Shown in pieces: positions 36,798-47,587 of a DNA stretch of 64,000 nucleotides. Origin of the DNA: Rhodoluna sp. (lineage in GTDB: Bacteria > Actinomycetota > Actinomycetes > Actinomycetales > Microbacteriaceae). Made by a program: the position numbers and the translations under genes. Where the stretch lies: the NCBI GenBank assembly GCA_024641985.1, contig JAHEBZ010000003.1, positions 124,001 to 188,000 of the forward strand. The letters run 5' to 3'. Each line of letters starts with the position of its first letter. Position 1 is the stretch's first letter. Under the pieces are notes generated by a model. That model saw nothing but the letters and a program-made list of their open reading frames with translations, searched no databases and was not told where the DNA came from.

Positions 36798-37806
36798 CTC
36801 AAAGCGCACCGAAAATCTAACGGTGCAGGGTGTGCCGATGGTTTCACTTCTCGGAACCGAAGATAGGCTGCTCAAAACTCTCGAGGCTACTTACCCTTCG
36901 GTTGAGGTGACTGCACGAGGTAACCAAATAACGTTAACCGGAGCACCGGCTGAGGTCGCAGCAGCCCGACAACTCATCGAAGAGATGGTCGAACTGATTT
37001 CGAATGGAGCGCAATTCGATTCAAGAGACTTAACTAGGTCTGCAAAGTTGATCGAGAAAAACCAGCACCCTGCCGATGTGCTTAGCCAAAGCATTTTAAG
37101 TTCGCGCGGAAGAAACATTCGCCCTAAAACTTTGGGTCAAAAAAATTATGTCGACGCCATCGATTTGCACACAATAGTTTTCGGAATCGGTCCAGCGGGA
37201 ACTGGCAAAACGTACCTGGCAATGGCGAAAGCGGTTCAGGCTTTACAGCGAAAAGAGGTAAGTCGCATAATTTTGACTCGGCCAGCCGTTGAAGCCGGCG
37301 AACGGCTAGGTTTCTTGCCCGGAACCTTGACCGACAAGATCGATCCCTACCTGCGCCCGCTTTTTGACGCGCTCCACGAAATGCTTGACCCGGAGACTGT
37401 TCCCAAGTTAATTGCGGCTGGCACAATTGAAGTGGCTCCGCTTGCATACATGCGCGGGCGCACATTAAATGACTCGTTCATCATTCTCGATGAAGCCCAA
37501 AACACCACCCCTGAGCAGATGAAAATGTTTCTAACCCGGCTGGGTTTCAACTCAAAAATGGTTATAACAGGCGACATTACGCAAATCGACCTACCGTCTG
37601 GTGCTTCTGGTTTGCGAACTGCTGTTGAGGTTTTGGGTGAGGTGCAAGACACCCACTTTGCTTCACTAACGTCTGACGATGTGGTTAGACACAACTTGGT
37701 TGCAAAAATTGTCGACGCATATACGCGTTTCGACGAACTAAAGATCGCCGAACAGGTAGCTAAAAAATCAGCAGCAGAAAAGCGTGCAAAGGGAGCCAAT
37801 AAATGA
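36790..37806 (+). CDS. phoH: PhoH family ATPase
   Basis: Cytoplasmic P-loop ATPase, linked to RNA metabolism with YbeY. The protein is about 338 residues from TTG 36790; the frame is open upstream but there overlaps the HIT gene, and the family typically begins just before GVPMVSLLG. A KH-like N-domain (about 15-95) is followed by the ATPase core with GPAGTGKTYLAMAKA (Walker A), FIILDEAQN (Walker B) and TGDITQIDLP. The ATG of ybeY overlaps its stop. Confidence 0.93.
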   Translation: MTNSKRTENLTVQGVPMVSLLGTEDRLLKTLEATYPSVEVTARGNQITLTGAPAEVAAARQLIEEMVELISNGAQFDSRDLTRSAKLIEKNQHPADVLSQSILSSRGRNIRPKTLGQKNYVDAIDLHTIVFGIGPAGTGKTYLAMAKAVQALQRKEVSRIILTRPAVEAGERLGFLPGTLTDKIDPYLRPLFDALHEMLDPETVPKLIAAGTIEVAPLAYMRGRTLNDSFIILDEAQNTTPEQMKMFLTRLGFNSKMVITGDITQIDLPSGASGLRTAVEVLGEVQDTHFASLTSDDVVRHNLVAKIVDAYTRFDELKIAEQVAKKSAAEKRAKGANK

Positions 37807-38264
37807 GCATCGAAATTAGCAACGAAACCGAAATTGCCGTCGATGAAGTTCGAGTTTTAGCACTGGCCACACACGCGCTCGACTACATGAAAATTCATAA
37901 AGATGCCGAGCTGGCAATCGGATTCATTGACGAGGCCGCAATGGAGGTGCTGCACATCGAGTGGATGGACGAACCCGGACCAACAGACGTGCTGAGCTTT
38001 CCGATGGATGAACTGAGGCCTGGAACAGACACTCAATTGACACCTCCTGGTTTGTTAGGTGACATCGTGATTTGCCCGCAGGTTGCTGCCGCTCAGGCAG
38101 AGGTAGCGGGGCACGCAACCGTAAACGAGATTCTCTTGCTAACCACTCACGGAATTTTGCATTTACTTGGCTTTGATCATGCGGAACCTGAAGAAGAGAA
38201 AGAAATGTTTGGTTTGCAGCGGCAAATTCTCGAATCGTTCTATGCTTCTGAGAGCGCGGCTTAG
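37803..38264 (+). CDS. ybeY: Endoribonuclease YbeY, rRNA maturation factor
   Basis: Zinc-dependent endonuclease in 16S rRNA 3'-end maturation and ribosome quality control. The 153-residue protein carries the metal motif HGILHLLGFDH (His x3 His x5 His), and TDVLSFPMDE about 60 residues from the start. ATG 37803 overlaps phoH, and the stop shares its last base with the next start, so phoH-ybeY-CNNM are coupled. Confidence 0.95.
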   Translation: MSIEISNETEIAVDEVRVLALATHALDYMKIHKDAELAIGFIDEAAMEVLHIEWMDEPGPTDVLSFPMDELRPGTDTQLTPPGLLGDIVICPQVAAAQAEVAGHATVNEILLLTTHGILHLLGFDHAEPEEEKEMFGLQRQILESFYASESAA

Positions 38265-39397
38265 TGATCATATTTCTAGTCTGGGTAGCCGCCTTATTGG
38301 TTTTCGCAACCATAGTGACGGCAATTCTCAAAGCAGCACTCGAGCGAGACGAAGATAATTCCGATATGGCCGAATCGCTCAGTTTTTTGCGGCTTGGTTT
38401 AACCGCCGTTTTTGGCATTGTGGTCGGCCAAGCTGTTACCGGTCAATTGTCAAGCTGGGTTCTCGAACTACTTCTTGGTTTCGCTCTAGTTGTGCTTCTA
38501 ATTCTTGGTTCGCAAGTGTTGAGTACTTCACTCGGGCACAAATCAACCGGTTTGTGGCTCAAGAAAACCTTCGCGGCATTCGTGCGTTCGTGGCATCTGT
38601 TTTTCACACCCATATCGCTTCCAAAAGAAGATGAACCTGAAGAGTTTGAGCAAGAGTTGCTCGATTCAGTTGAAGACTTTGGCGAAACGATCGTGCGTGA
38701 GGTCATGGTTCCCAGAATCGACATGGCTACAGTTCCGATTGATGCGAGTGTAAACAAGGCATTGTCGATTTTTCTCCAAAGGGGATATTCAAGGCTCCCA
38801 ATCGTCGGCAAAAATCGAGACGACATTAGGGGAGTGTTATACCTAAAAGACGTTGCCAAGATTCTGCACGAAAATCCGCAGCTAGCAACGAATGTTGCAG
38901 TCGAATCTCTGGCTCGGCCGGCCGTGTTTGTTCCCGAATCAAAACCAGTGGATGACTTGCTTCGGGAGATGCAGGCAAACTCGACCCACATCGCAATCAT
39001 CGTAGACGAGTATGGCGGCGTTGCCGGTTTGGCGACGATGGAAGATGTCATCGAAGAAATTGTTGGCGAAATTGCTGACGAGTATGACAAGGAAGTGCCG
39101 GATGTCGACGACATTGGCGAAGGGCGTCTTCGAGTAAACGCACGTTATTCGCTTGCCGATTTGGGCGAAGCTTTTGAACTCGAACTTGATGATGAAGATG
39201 TTGACAGCGTTGGCGGTCTGTTGGCAAAGTCGCTCGGCAGATTGCCAAGATTTGGTGATCGAGTGGTCGTTTCTGGGCTTACTCTGATTGCAGACCGCAT
39301 CGAGGGTCGCCGCAAGCGACTAATTTCGGTAATTGTAGAAAAAGATTCAAGCCTGGCCGACGCTTTGTCCGCTTTTGAAAATGAAGAGGAAAAGTAA
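38264..39397 (+). CDS. CNNM/HlyC-CorC type transporter or gated membrane protein
   Basis: A 377-residue membrane protein with an N-terminal helical (DUF21-like) region of about three helices (about 2-20, 40-60, 68-90), a pair of CBS domains (about 140-270: EVMVPRIDMATVPI, LPIVGKNRDDIRGVLYLKD, IAIIVDEYGGVAGLATMEDVIEEI) and a C-terminal CorC/HlyC domain. Such proteins are linked to magnesium or sodium efflux or cobalt resistance. The N-terminal region is shorter than in classic CNNM proteins. It sits in the usual actinobacterial order ybeY-CNNM-era. Confidence 0.85.
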   Translation: MIIFLVWVAALLVFATIVTAILKAALERDEDNSDMAESLSFLRLGLTAVFGIVVGQAVTGQLSSWVLELLLGFALVVLLILGSQVLSTSLGHKSTGLWLKKTFAAFVRSWHLFFTPISLPKEDEPEEFEQELLDSVEDFGETIVREVMVPRIDMATVPIDASVNKALSIFLQRGYSRLPIVGKNRDDIRGVLYLKDVAKILHENPQLATNVAVESLARPAVFVPESKPVDDLLREMQANSTHIAIIVDEYGGVAGLATMEDVIEEIVGEIADEYDKEVPDVDDIGEGRLRVNARYSLADLGEAFELELDDEDVDSVGGLLAKSLGRLPRFGDRVVVSGLTLIADRIEGRRKRLISVIVEKDSSLADALSAFENEEEK

Positions 39398-40287
39398 TGG
39401 TTGAGCACAGGTCGGGATTTGCATCGTTTGTCGGACGCCCAAATGTTGGCAAATCAACTCTTACCAACGCCCTTGTTGGTGAAAAGATCGCTATTACCAG
39501 CGCAAAGCCACAAACCACACGCAGAGCAATTCGCGGAATAGTTCACCGCGAATACGGTCAACTGATATTGGTCGATACCCCTGGCCTGCACCGCCCACGA
39601 ACTCTACTTGGGCAACGGCTCAACGACTTGGTTTCGCAAACTTTGGGCGATGTCGATGTGATTGGCTTCTGCATTCCTGCCAATGAAAAAATTGGCACGG
39701 GCGATAATTTTATTAACGAGCAGTTGCAAGAATTCCGTCGCGCCAAGTTGGTGGCCATCATTACCAAGAGTGAATTGGTGAGCCCCGAAAAACTTGCTGA
39801 ACAACTTATTGCGGTTTCTGAGTTGCGAGACTGGCGAGCGATTGTTCCGGTTAGCGCAGTAGGCGATGATCAGCTCGAGGTTTTGACAAAGGTGTTAATC
39901 GATTTGATGCCCGAGTCGCCAGCGCTTTATCCGCCGGAGGCAATCACGGATGAGTCTATTGAGAATCGAATTTGTGAGCTCATTCGTGAGGCAACTCTTG
40001 AAGGTGTGCGAGACGAACTGCCGCACTCGATTGCCGTGACCATTGATGAAATGGCGCAACGCAAAGGCCGTGATCTAACCGACATTCACGCAAACATCTT
40101 TGTTGAACGTGATTCGCAAAAGGGCATCATTATTGGCCACAAAGGTAGCCGCCTAATTGATGTGGGCAAGCGCGCCCGTCTTGAAATCGAAAAGCTTATA
40201 GGCACAAAGGTCTACCTAAGTTTGAGAGTCAAGGTTGCCAGCGAATGGCAGCGCGACCCAAAACAGTTGGGCAAACTGGGCTTCTAA
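39397..40287 (+). CDS. era: GTPase Era
   Basis: Binds 16S rRNA near its 3' end during 30S assembly. The 296-residue protein has GRPNVGKST (G1, about 13-21), the switch DTPGLH, an unusual G4 reading TKSE (instead of NKxD) near residue 125, VPVSAV (G5), and a C-terminal KH domain with KGIIIGHKGSRLIDVGKRAR. The stop and start overlap with the upstream CNNM gene. It ends the maturation run; leuA begins after the leader region. Confidence 0.95.
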   Translation: MVEHRSGFASFVGRPNVGKSTLTNALVGEKIAITSAKPQTTRRAIRGIVHREYGQLILVDTPGLHRPRTLLGQRLNDLVSQTLGDVDVIGFCIPANEKIGTGDNFINEQLQEFRRAKLVAIITKSELVSPEKLAEQLIAVSELRDWRAIVPVSAVGDDQLEVLTKVLIDLMPESPALYPPEAITDESIENRICELIREATLEGVRDELPHSIAVTIDEMAQRKGRDLTDIHANIFVERDSQKGIIIGHKGSRLIDVGKRARLEIEKLIGTKVYLSLRVKVASEWQRDPKQLGKLGF

Positions 40288-40292
40288 GGTGC

Positions 40293-40298
40293 TAACCT
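40293..40298 (+). promoter_or_regulatory. Putative leaderless -10 element of the leuA leader
   Basis: TAACCT, then AAAAAC, then GTG 40305. Six-base gap, as at several other genes here, putting the transcription start on the GTG of the leader peptide. Confidence 0.5.
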
Positions 40299-40304
40299 AA
40301 AAAC

Positions 40305-40346
40305 GTGTTCTTCGGTCTCCTTCTTAGTGGCCGCGACGAGGCCTAA
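40305..40346 (+). CDS. leuL: leuA leader peptide (13 aa, three consecutive Leu codons)
   Basis: GTG start, then MFFGLLLSGRDEA and TAA. Leu codons CTC CTT CTT lie at 40317-40325 in the middle of the peptide, and the next-to-last part overlaps the 5' arm of a stable hairpin. This is the arrangement of a ribosome-mediated attenuator sensing charged tRNA-Leu. The short frame has no Shine-Dalgarno sequence but a -10-like TAACCT exactly six bases before the start, so it is probably leaderless. Too short for homology alone; the Leu run and location are the evidence. Confidence 0.7.
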   Translation: MFFGLLLSGRDEA

Positions 40347-40366
40347 ACCGGCCCTCCTCGTCGCGG
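40331..40366 (+). promoter_or_regulatory. Leader hairpin of the leuA attenuator
   Basis: Perfect 11-base stem CCGCGACGAGG / CCTCGTCGCGG with a 14-base loop. A ribosome waiting at the Leu codons (40317-40325) would cover the 5' arm and prevent the stem. No T-run follows, so the block could be Rho-dependent or act on leuA translation rather than be an intrinsic terminator. Confidence 0.65.
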
Positions 40367-40383
40367 AGCCTTCTGCTGGCTGA

Positions 40384-42147
<1,764 letters not shown>

Positions 42148-42163
42148 ATCTCGTTCACTGGCC

Positions 42164-42169
42164 GATACT
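42164..42169 (+). promoter_or_regulatory. Putative leaderless -10 element of recO
   Basis: GATACT, then TATAAC, then GTG 42176. Six-base gap and no Shine-Dalgarno sequence. Confidence 0.45.
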
Positions 42170-42175
42170 TATAAC

Positions 42176-42901
42176 GTGCCACTTTATCGAGACGAAGCAG
42201 TCGTTCTGCGAACCCACAAACTGGGTGAAGCAGACCGAATTGTCACAATGCTGTCTCGAGCGAATGGTCAAATCAGGGCAGTTGCTAAGGGTGTTCGTCG
42301 AACTGGTTCAAAATTCGGTTCGCGCCTCGAACCTTTCATGGTGGTTGAAGCCCAATTTTATGAGGGCCGCACTCTCGATGTTGTAAATCAAGTTGAAACC
42401 ATTGGCGCATACGGGCGCGAAATTATCGAGGATTATCGAACCTACACGGCGGCCACCGCGATGGTTGAAACAGCCGAAAAACTTACCGGCGATGATTCTT
42501 CGCCGCAGCAATATTTGCTGTTAGTTGGCGCGTTACGTGCCTTGGCCAACAAAGAGCACGATGCATCTTTGGTGCTTGATTCTTATTTGCTCAGAGCACT
42601 TGCCATTGCTGGCTGGGCACCCAATTTCTATGACTGCGCGCGCTGCGGCGACCCCGGCCCGCATCAGGCATTTGTTATGCAACTCGGCGGAGTTGTGTGC
42701 CGCGATTGCCGACCCGCGGGAGCTGCCGTAATTGACCCTCTAACGGGAGAACTGCTTGGAGCGCTATTGTCTGGTGACTGGGCGGTGGCCGATGTAGCCC
42801 CCGAAGGCATCCGGTCTTCGGCTTCAGGTATTGTTGCTGCTTACAGCCAGTGGCACATAGAGCGCGGGCTGAAATCTTTGCAACATGTGGAGCGCCAATG
42901 A
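42176..42901 (+). CDS. recO: DNA repair protein RecO
   Basis: Helps load RecA on gapped DNA in the RecFOR pathway. The 241-residue protein has the OB-fold N-terminus ([40 protein letters not shown]) and the C-terminal zinc cluster CARCG...CRDC (about 151-178). Its TGA overlaps the ATG of uppS (ATGA), the usual actinobacterial recO-uppS pair. Confidence 0.95.
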   Translation: MPLYRDEAVVLRTHKLGEADRIVTMLSRANGQIRAVAKGVRRTGSKFGSRLEPFMVVEAQFYEGRTLDVVNQVETIGAYGREIIEDYRTYTAATAMVETAEKLTGDDSSPQQYLLLVGALRALANKEHDASLVLDSYLLRALAIAGWAPNFYDCARCGDPGPHQAFVMQLGGVVCRDCRPAGAAVIDPLTGELLGALLSGDWAVADVAPEGIRSSASGIVAAYSQWHIERGLKSLQHVERQ

Positions 42902-43683
42902 CCGAGAGCACCAAAATAACTAAGAGCGGTTTTGACCTTCCGAAATTCGAAAAAGGTTGCGTGCCTCGGCACATTGCAATTGTGATGGACGGCAACGGTC
43001 GCTGGGCCAACGATCGTGGGCTGACTCGAATCGAAGGTCATAAAGCCGGTGAGGCGGCCTTGCTAGATGTGGTTGCTGGTGCGCTTGAAGCAGGTGTCGA
43101 ATTTCTCACCGTGTATGCGTTTTCGACCGAAAACTGGAAGCGTTCACCCGAAGAGGTTCGATTTCTGATGGGATTCAATCGCCAAGTTCTTCGCGAGCGA
43201 CGCGATCAGCTCAATGTTTGGGGGGTTCGCATTCGCTGGGCGGGGCGCAGGCCTAAATTGTGGTTGAGCGTGATTGATGAGTTGAAGTCGGCTGAAGCGT
43301 TGACCTCCAAGAATTCGAAATTGAACCTCACAATGTGCGTCAACTATGGGTCGCGAATTGAAATCCTGGATGCCGTAAACGCAATTACGCAAGATGTAGC
43401 CTCCGGAAAGATCAAGCCCGGCTCGATTACCGAGAAAGGCATTCAGAAATACCTGAACTCAAACTTCTTGCCAGATGTTGACTTGTTCATTAGGTCATCT
43501 GGCGAGCAGCGCATCTCGAATTTCTTACTCTGGCAGTCGGCCTATGCCGAATTTGTGTTCATGGATACCCTCTGGCCCGATTTCGATCGGCGTTCGCTCT
43601 GGCAAGCGATCGAGCTCTATGCCGGCCGAAACAGGCGATTCGGTGCGGCCATAGACAAGCCAAAGTTGGGCAACTCTAAGTAG
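42898..43683 (+). CDS. uppS: Polyprenyl (undecaprenyl/decaprenyl) diphosphate synthase, cis-type
   Basis: Makes the lipid carrier for cell wall synthesis. The 261-residue protein has [13 protein letters not shown] with the essential Asp31, [14 protein letters not shown], and [20 protein letters not shown], all hallmarks of cis-prenyltransferases. The chain length of the product cannot be inferred. ATG 42898 overlaps the recO stop; 16 further codons are open upstream but belong to recO in another frame. Confidence 0.95.
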   Translation: MTESTKITKSGFDLPKFEKGCVPRHIAIVMDGNGRWANDRGLTRIEGHKAGEAALLDVVAGALEAGVEFLTVYAFSTENWKRSPEEVRFLMGFNRQVLRERRDQLNVWGVRIRWAGRRPKLWLSVIDELKSAEALTSKNSKLNLTMCVNYGSRIEILDAVNAITQDVASGKIKPGSITEKGIQKYLNSNFLPDVDLFIRSSGEQRISNFLLWQSAYAEFVFMDTLWPDFDRRSLWQAIELYAGRNRRFGAAIDKPKLGNSK

Positions 43684-43734
43684 ACTTATAACTTCGAATA
43701 AGTGCCAAGCACCCAGCTTGGGCAAGGAGTTCAA

Positions 43735-45114
43735 TTGGCCAACCCAAATCGTCTAGATTCAGTAATTTCGCTCGCAAAACGCCGTGGATTTGTATTTCAG
43801 GCAGGCGAGATCTATGGCGGAAGTCGATCGGCGTGGGATTACGGACCCTTGGGAGTTGAGCTTAAAGAAAACATCAAGCGTGCTTGGTGGCGAACAATGG
43901 TCAACTCACGTGAAGATGTCGTAGGTCTCGACTCTTCGGTCATCTTGCCTCGCAAGGTTTGGGAAGCCTCTGGACACGTTCGCGAATTCTCTGACCCGCT
44001 AATCGAGTGCACCAGCTGCCACAAGCGCTTTCGCCAAGACCACCTTGAGGAGGCCTTCGAAGAGAAGAAGGGTCGCGCTCCCGAGTCGATGAACGACATC
44101 GCCTGCCCTAATTGCGGTGGCAAGAGCACCTGGACAGAGCCAAAGGCCTTCAATGGCCTTTTGCAAACTTTTCTAGGCCCTGTGGCCGCCGAAGAAGGCT
44201 TGCACTACCTTCGTCCAGAGACTGCTCAAGGTATTTTCGTCAACTTTGCAAATGTTCTTGGTGCCGCTCGCATGAAGCCCCCATTTGGTATCGGGCAGAT
44301 TGGCAAGTCATTCCGTAACGAAATCACTCCGGGCAATTTCATCTTCCGCACTCGCGAGTTCGAGCAAATGGAGATGGAATTTTTCGTTGAACCGGGAACC
44401 GACGAACAGTGGCATGACTACTGGATCGAGCAACGCATGAACTGGTACACCGACCTGGGCATTAACCCCGAAAACCTTCGCCTTTTTGAGCACGCAAAAG
44501 AAAAGCTGTCTCACTACTCGAAGCGCACCGTAGACATCGAGTATCGCTTTGGATTCTCTGGCAGCGAATTTGGCGAGCTCGAAGGAATTGCCAACCGCAC
44601 CGACTTCGATCTAAGCACCCACTCACGTGAGTCTGGCACAGATCTAAGCTATTTCGACCAGGCTAAGGGCGAGCGTTGGTTCCCATATGTAATCGAGCCA
44701 GCAGCCGGCTTGACTCGCTCACTTATGGCCTTCTTGGTCGATGCTTATCACGAGGACGAAGCGCCTAACACAAAGGGTGGCGTTGATGTTCGCACCGTAT
44801 TGCGCCTCGATTATCGTCTAGCGCCGATCAAGGCCGCTGTGCTTCCACTATCGCGCAACGAGGATCTTTCGCCGGTAGCAAGAAACTTGGCTCAAGAGCT
44901 TCGTGGGCACTGGAACATTGATTTCGATGATTCTGGCGCAATTGGTCGCCGCTACCGTCGTCAAGACGAAATTGGCACCCCATTCTGCATAACTGTTGAC
45001 TTCGAAACACTTGATGATCAAGCCGTCACAATTCGTGAGCGCGACACTATGCAGCAAGAGCGAGTTTCGCTTTCCAAAATTCGCGAATATCTCGGCTCGA
45101 AGCTAGCTTCCTAA
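43735..45114 (+). CDS. glyS: Glycyl-tRNA synthetase, single-chain class II type
   Basis: Charges tRNA-Gly; this is the alpha2 form used by actinobacteria. The 459-residue protein has [15 protein letters not shown] and [15 protein letters not shown] at the start, a zinc-type region with CTSCHKRF and CPNCGG, class II motif 2 [21 protein letters not shown], and motif 3 with [12 protein letters not shown] 43735 follows AAGGAG; the frame is open 11 codons upstream. A -10-like TAGACT (43681-43686) overlaps the uppS stop, so it may have its own promoter. Confidence 0.95.
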   Translation: MANPNRLDSVISLAKRRGFVFQAGEIYGGSRSAWDYGPLGVELKENIKRAWWRTMVNSREDVVGLDSSVILPRKVWEASGHVREFSDPLIECTSCHKRFRQDHLEEAFEEKKGRAPESMNDIACPNCGGKSTWTEPKAFNGLLQTFLGPVAAEEGLHYLRPETAQGIFVNFANVLGAARMKPPFGIGQIGKSFRNEITPGNFIFRTREFEQMEMEFFVEPGTDEQWHDYWIEQRMNWYTDLGINPENLRLFEHAKEKLSHYSKRTVDIEYRFGFSGSEFGELEGIANRTDFDLSTHSRESGTDLSYFDQAKGERWFPYVIEPAAGLTRSLMAFLVDAYHEDEAPNTKGGVDVRTVLRLDYRLAPIKAAVLPLSRNEDLSPVARNLAQELRGHWNIDFDDSGAIGRRYRRQDEIGTPFCITVDFETLDDQAVTIRERDTMQQERVSLSKIREYLGSKLAS

Positions 45115-45120
45115 ACCTTG

Positions 45121-46299
45121 ATGAGCGAGATCGTTTCTACACCTGCGTTGCAATACGGCAAGATTGCAATCACTACGCCGGTTGTTCTCGCTCCGATGGC
45201 AGGCATCACTAACACCGCTTTCCGCCGGCTGTGTCGTGAATTCGGTGGTGGTCTATTTGTTTCCGAGATGGTCACCTCAAGAGCTCTCGTTGAACGCACC
45301 GAAGAGTCTTTACGGCTTGTTGGCCATCACGAGTCTGAGGACGTTCGCTCGGTTCAGTTGTATGGGGTTGACCCAAAGACCATTGCAGAGGCTGTCACAA
45401 TGCTGGTTGCCGAGAATCGTGCCGACCACATCGATCTAAATTTCGGCTGTCCGGTTCCTAAGGTCACCCGTAAGGGTGGCGGTGCAGCTCTTCCATGGAA
45501 GCAGGATTTGTTTTCAGCTATTGTCGGGGCGGCCGTTAAGGCGGCTGGCGAGATTCCGCTCACTGTAAAAATGCGCAAAGGTATCGACGCCGACCACCTG
45601 ACCTACCTCGATGCCGGCAAGGCAGCTCGCGACGCAGGGGTAACGGCAGTCGCGCTTCACGGGCGCACCGCTTCAGAGTATTACTCGGGTCAAGCCGACT
45701 GGGGTGCAATAGCAAAGCTCAGAGAGTCTCTTCCCGATGTTCAGGTGCTTGGCAACGGCGACATCTGGTCTGCTGGCGACGCCATTCGCATGATGCGTGA
45801 AACCGGCGTTGATGGTGTTGTTGTGGGCCGTGGCTGCCTCGGGCGGCCTTGGTTATTCGGCGATCTTCAGGCGGCCTTCGACGAATACCAAAGAGACCCG
45901 AATTCAAATGCGGCCATCGAACCTATCCAGCCAAATCTCGGTCAAGTTGCCGATGCCTTCAAGCGCCACGGCGAGCTTCTAGTTGAATACTTTGAATCCG
46001 AAGATCACGCCTGCCGCGACATCCGCAAGCATGTGGCTTGGTATTTCAAAGGTTACCCAGTGGGTGGCGAGTTTAGGGCCGCCTTGGCGCAAGTTGAATC
46101 ATTGTCACACATGGATGACATACTCGGAACGTTGGATCGAGATGCTCCCTATCCTGGCGAAGAGGCCGAGGGGCCTAGAGGTCGATTGGGCGGCGCAAAA
46201 GTTTGTGCGCTACCAGAAAATTGGCTTGAATCAAGAGAATTAGCTGGTGATCAGCGACGCGTTCTGCAAGACGCCGAACTCAATGTGTCGGGAGGATAG
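45121..46299 (+). CDS. dusB: tRNA-dihydrouridine synthase, DusB type
   Basis: Flavin enzyme that reduces uridines in tRNA. The 392-residue protein has VLAPMAGITNTAFRRLCREFG, the substrate region NFGCPVPKVTRKGGGAALP with the catalytic Cys, the FMN-binding stretch VALHGRTASEYYSGQADW and VLGNGDIWSAGDA near 210. The C-terminal 80 residues after the barrel are longer than minimal Dus proteins. It begins six bases after glyS and abuts dgt without a gap. Confidence 0.94.
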   Translation: MSEIVSTPALQYGKIAITTPVVLAPMAGITNTAFRRLCREFGGGLFVSEMVTSRALVERTEESLRLVGHHESEDVRSVQLYGVDPKTIAEAVTMLVAENRADHIDLNFGCPVPKVTRKGGGAALPWKQDLFSAIVGAAVKAAGEIPLTVKMRKGIDADHLTYLDAGKAARDAGVTAVALHGRTASEYYSGQADWGAIAKLRESLPDVQVLGNGDIWSAGDAIRMMRETGVDGVVVGRGCLGRPWLFGDLQAAFDEYQRDPNSNAAIEPIQPNLGQVADAFKRHGELLVEYFESEDHACRDIRKHVAWYFKGYPVGGEFRAALAQVESLSHMDDILGTLDRDAPYPGEEAEGPRGRLGGAKVCALPENWLESRELAGDQRRVLQDAELNVSGG

Positions 46300-47574
46300 A
46301 TGGATTTCAGGCACAATCAAGAGCTCGGCTACACCGATTTTGATCGCGAAAGGTTCCATCCCGAAGAACGGATTGGCCCGACCCGACGCGGAGAATTCGC
46401 TCGCGATCGAGCCAGAGTTGTGCATTCGTCGGCCCTTCGTCGGCTTGGTGCAAAAACTCAGGTCTTATCTCCTTCAGGTGGTGATTTCGCACGTACTCGT
46501 TTAACTCACTCACTTGAGGTGGCACAAATCGGTCGCGAAATGGCAACCGACCTCGGCATCAATGCCGACCTCGTCGATATGGCCTGTTTGGCCCACGATA
46601 TTGGGCATCCGCCATTTGGTCACAACGGCGAAAGAGCCATCGACGAGTGGGCATCGGCTATCGGTGGTTTTGAAGGTAATGCTCAAACGTTAAGGCTCTT
46701 AACCCGCATTGAACCTAAAGTGTTTGTGGGTGGCAGGTCGCTTGGCCTAAACCTAACTCGCGCCAGCCTCGACGCCACCTGCAAATACCCCTGGTCGCGA
46801 AATTCGGCCTCGGCCGAGCTCGGCGCCGATCACTCGGTCAAATTCGGTGTCTATCACGATGACCTGCCAGTCTTTGATTGGCTTCGTTCTTCTGCTCCTT
46901 ATAGGCAAAAGAGCGTCGAGGCCCAAGTCATGGATTTCAGCGACGATGTTGCCTACTCTGTGCACGATTTCGAAGACGCCATCGTGTCTGGGTTCGTAAA
47001 TTTGAGCGAACTTGCTGATCCAGCCAACGAAGCCGATCTCCTGGATAAAATTTCAACCTGGAACGGTGGCACGATTTCTATCGATCGGCTCGGCCAAGGC
47101 TTAGAAGAACTCCGAGAAAACGAATATTGGCTCACCTCATTTGATGGATCTTCGATGGCCCAAGGAACTCTCAAGAACTTAACCAGTTCGCTGATTGGCA
47201 AATTCGTGAGTCGCACCACAGCCGCCATCGTAGATGCATCCGATGCCTCATCGATGGCACGCTTCGGGGCCTTGCTGGTGGTTCCCGAAGATGTAAAGAT
47301 TCAAATTGCAGTTCTTAAAGGTGTCGTCTCCGCTTTCCTAATGTCTCATGAGTCGCGCAGACCTTTCTATGAGTGGCAGCGCGCAATCCTTATTGAACTC
47401 TGCGATGCCCTATTAGCAGAAAACGGCAAACACCTCGACGATTACTCATCGCAGGCATGGTCGGCTGCTAGCAACGAGCAACAGCAACGTCGTGTAATTG
47501 TTGACCAAGTTGCCTGCCTCACCGATCAGAGCGCCTTGTCGCTGCACAACCGAGTTGTTGCCGGTGGCCGCTAG
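46300..47574 (+). CDS. dgt: dGTPase-like HD-domain triphosphohydrolase
   Basis: Splits dNTPs to deoxynucleosides and triphosphate, helping control dNTP pools. The 424-residue protein carries the HD-domain ligands His70 in RLTHSLEVAQIGRE, His-Asp in LAHDIGHPPFGHNGE (99-100, His103, His108), and Asp in VMDFSDDVAYSVHDFEDA. N-terminal RRGEFARDRARVVHSSALRRL is typical. The ATG follows the dusB stop directly, and dnaG follows 13 bases after the stop. Confidence 0.93.
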   Translation: MDFRHNQELGYTDFDRERFHPEERIGPTRRGEFARDRARVVHSSALRRLGAKTQVLSPSGGDFARTRLTHSLEVAQIGREMATDLGINADLVDMACLAHDIGHPPFGHNGERAIDEWASAIGGFEGNAQTLRLLTRIEPKVFVGGRSLGLNLTRASLDATCKYPWSRNSASAELGADHSVKFGVYHDDLPVFDWLRSSAPYRQKSVEAQVMDFSDDVAYSVHDFEDAIVSGFVNLSELADPANEADLLDKISTWNGGTISIDRLGQGLEELRENEYWLTSFDGSSMAQGTLKNLTSSLIGKFVSRTTAAIVDASDASSMARFGALLVVPEDVKIQIAVLKGVVSAFLMSHESRRPFYEWQRAILIELCDALLAENGKHLDDYSSQAWSAASNEQQQRRVIVDQVACLTDQSALSLHNRVVAGGR

Positions 47575-47575
47575 T

Positions 47576-47581
47576 TAGGAT
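47576..47581 (+). promoter_or_regulatory. Putative leaderless -10 element of dnaG
   Basis: TAGGAT, then TGGCTC, then ATG 47588. Six-base gap and no Shine-Dalgarno sequence. Confidence 0.5.
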
Positions 47582-47587
47582 TGGCTC

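Noticed and set aside
40331-40370. leuA leader hairpin as an intrinsic terminator
   Set aside because: The stem is strong, but no T-run follows, so I list it as a regulatory hairpin only.
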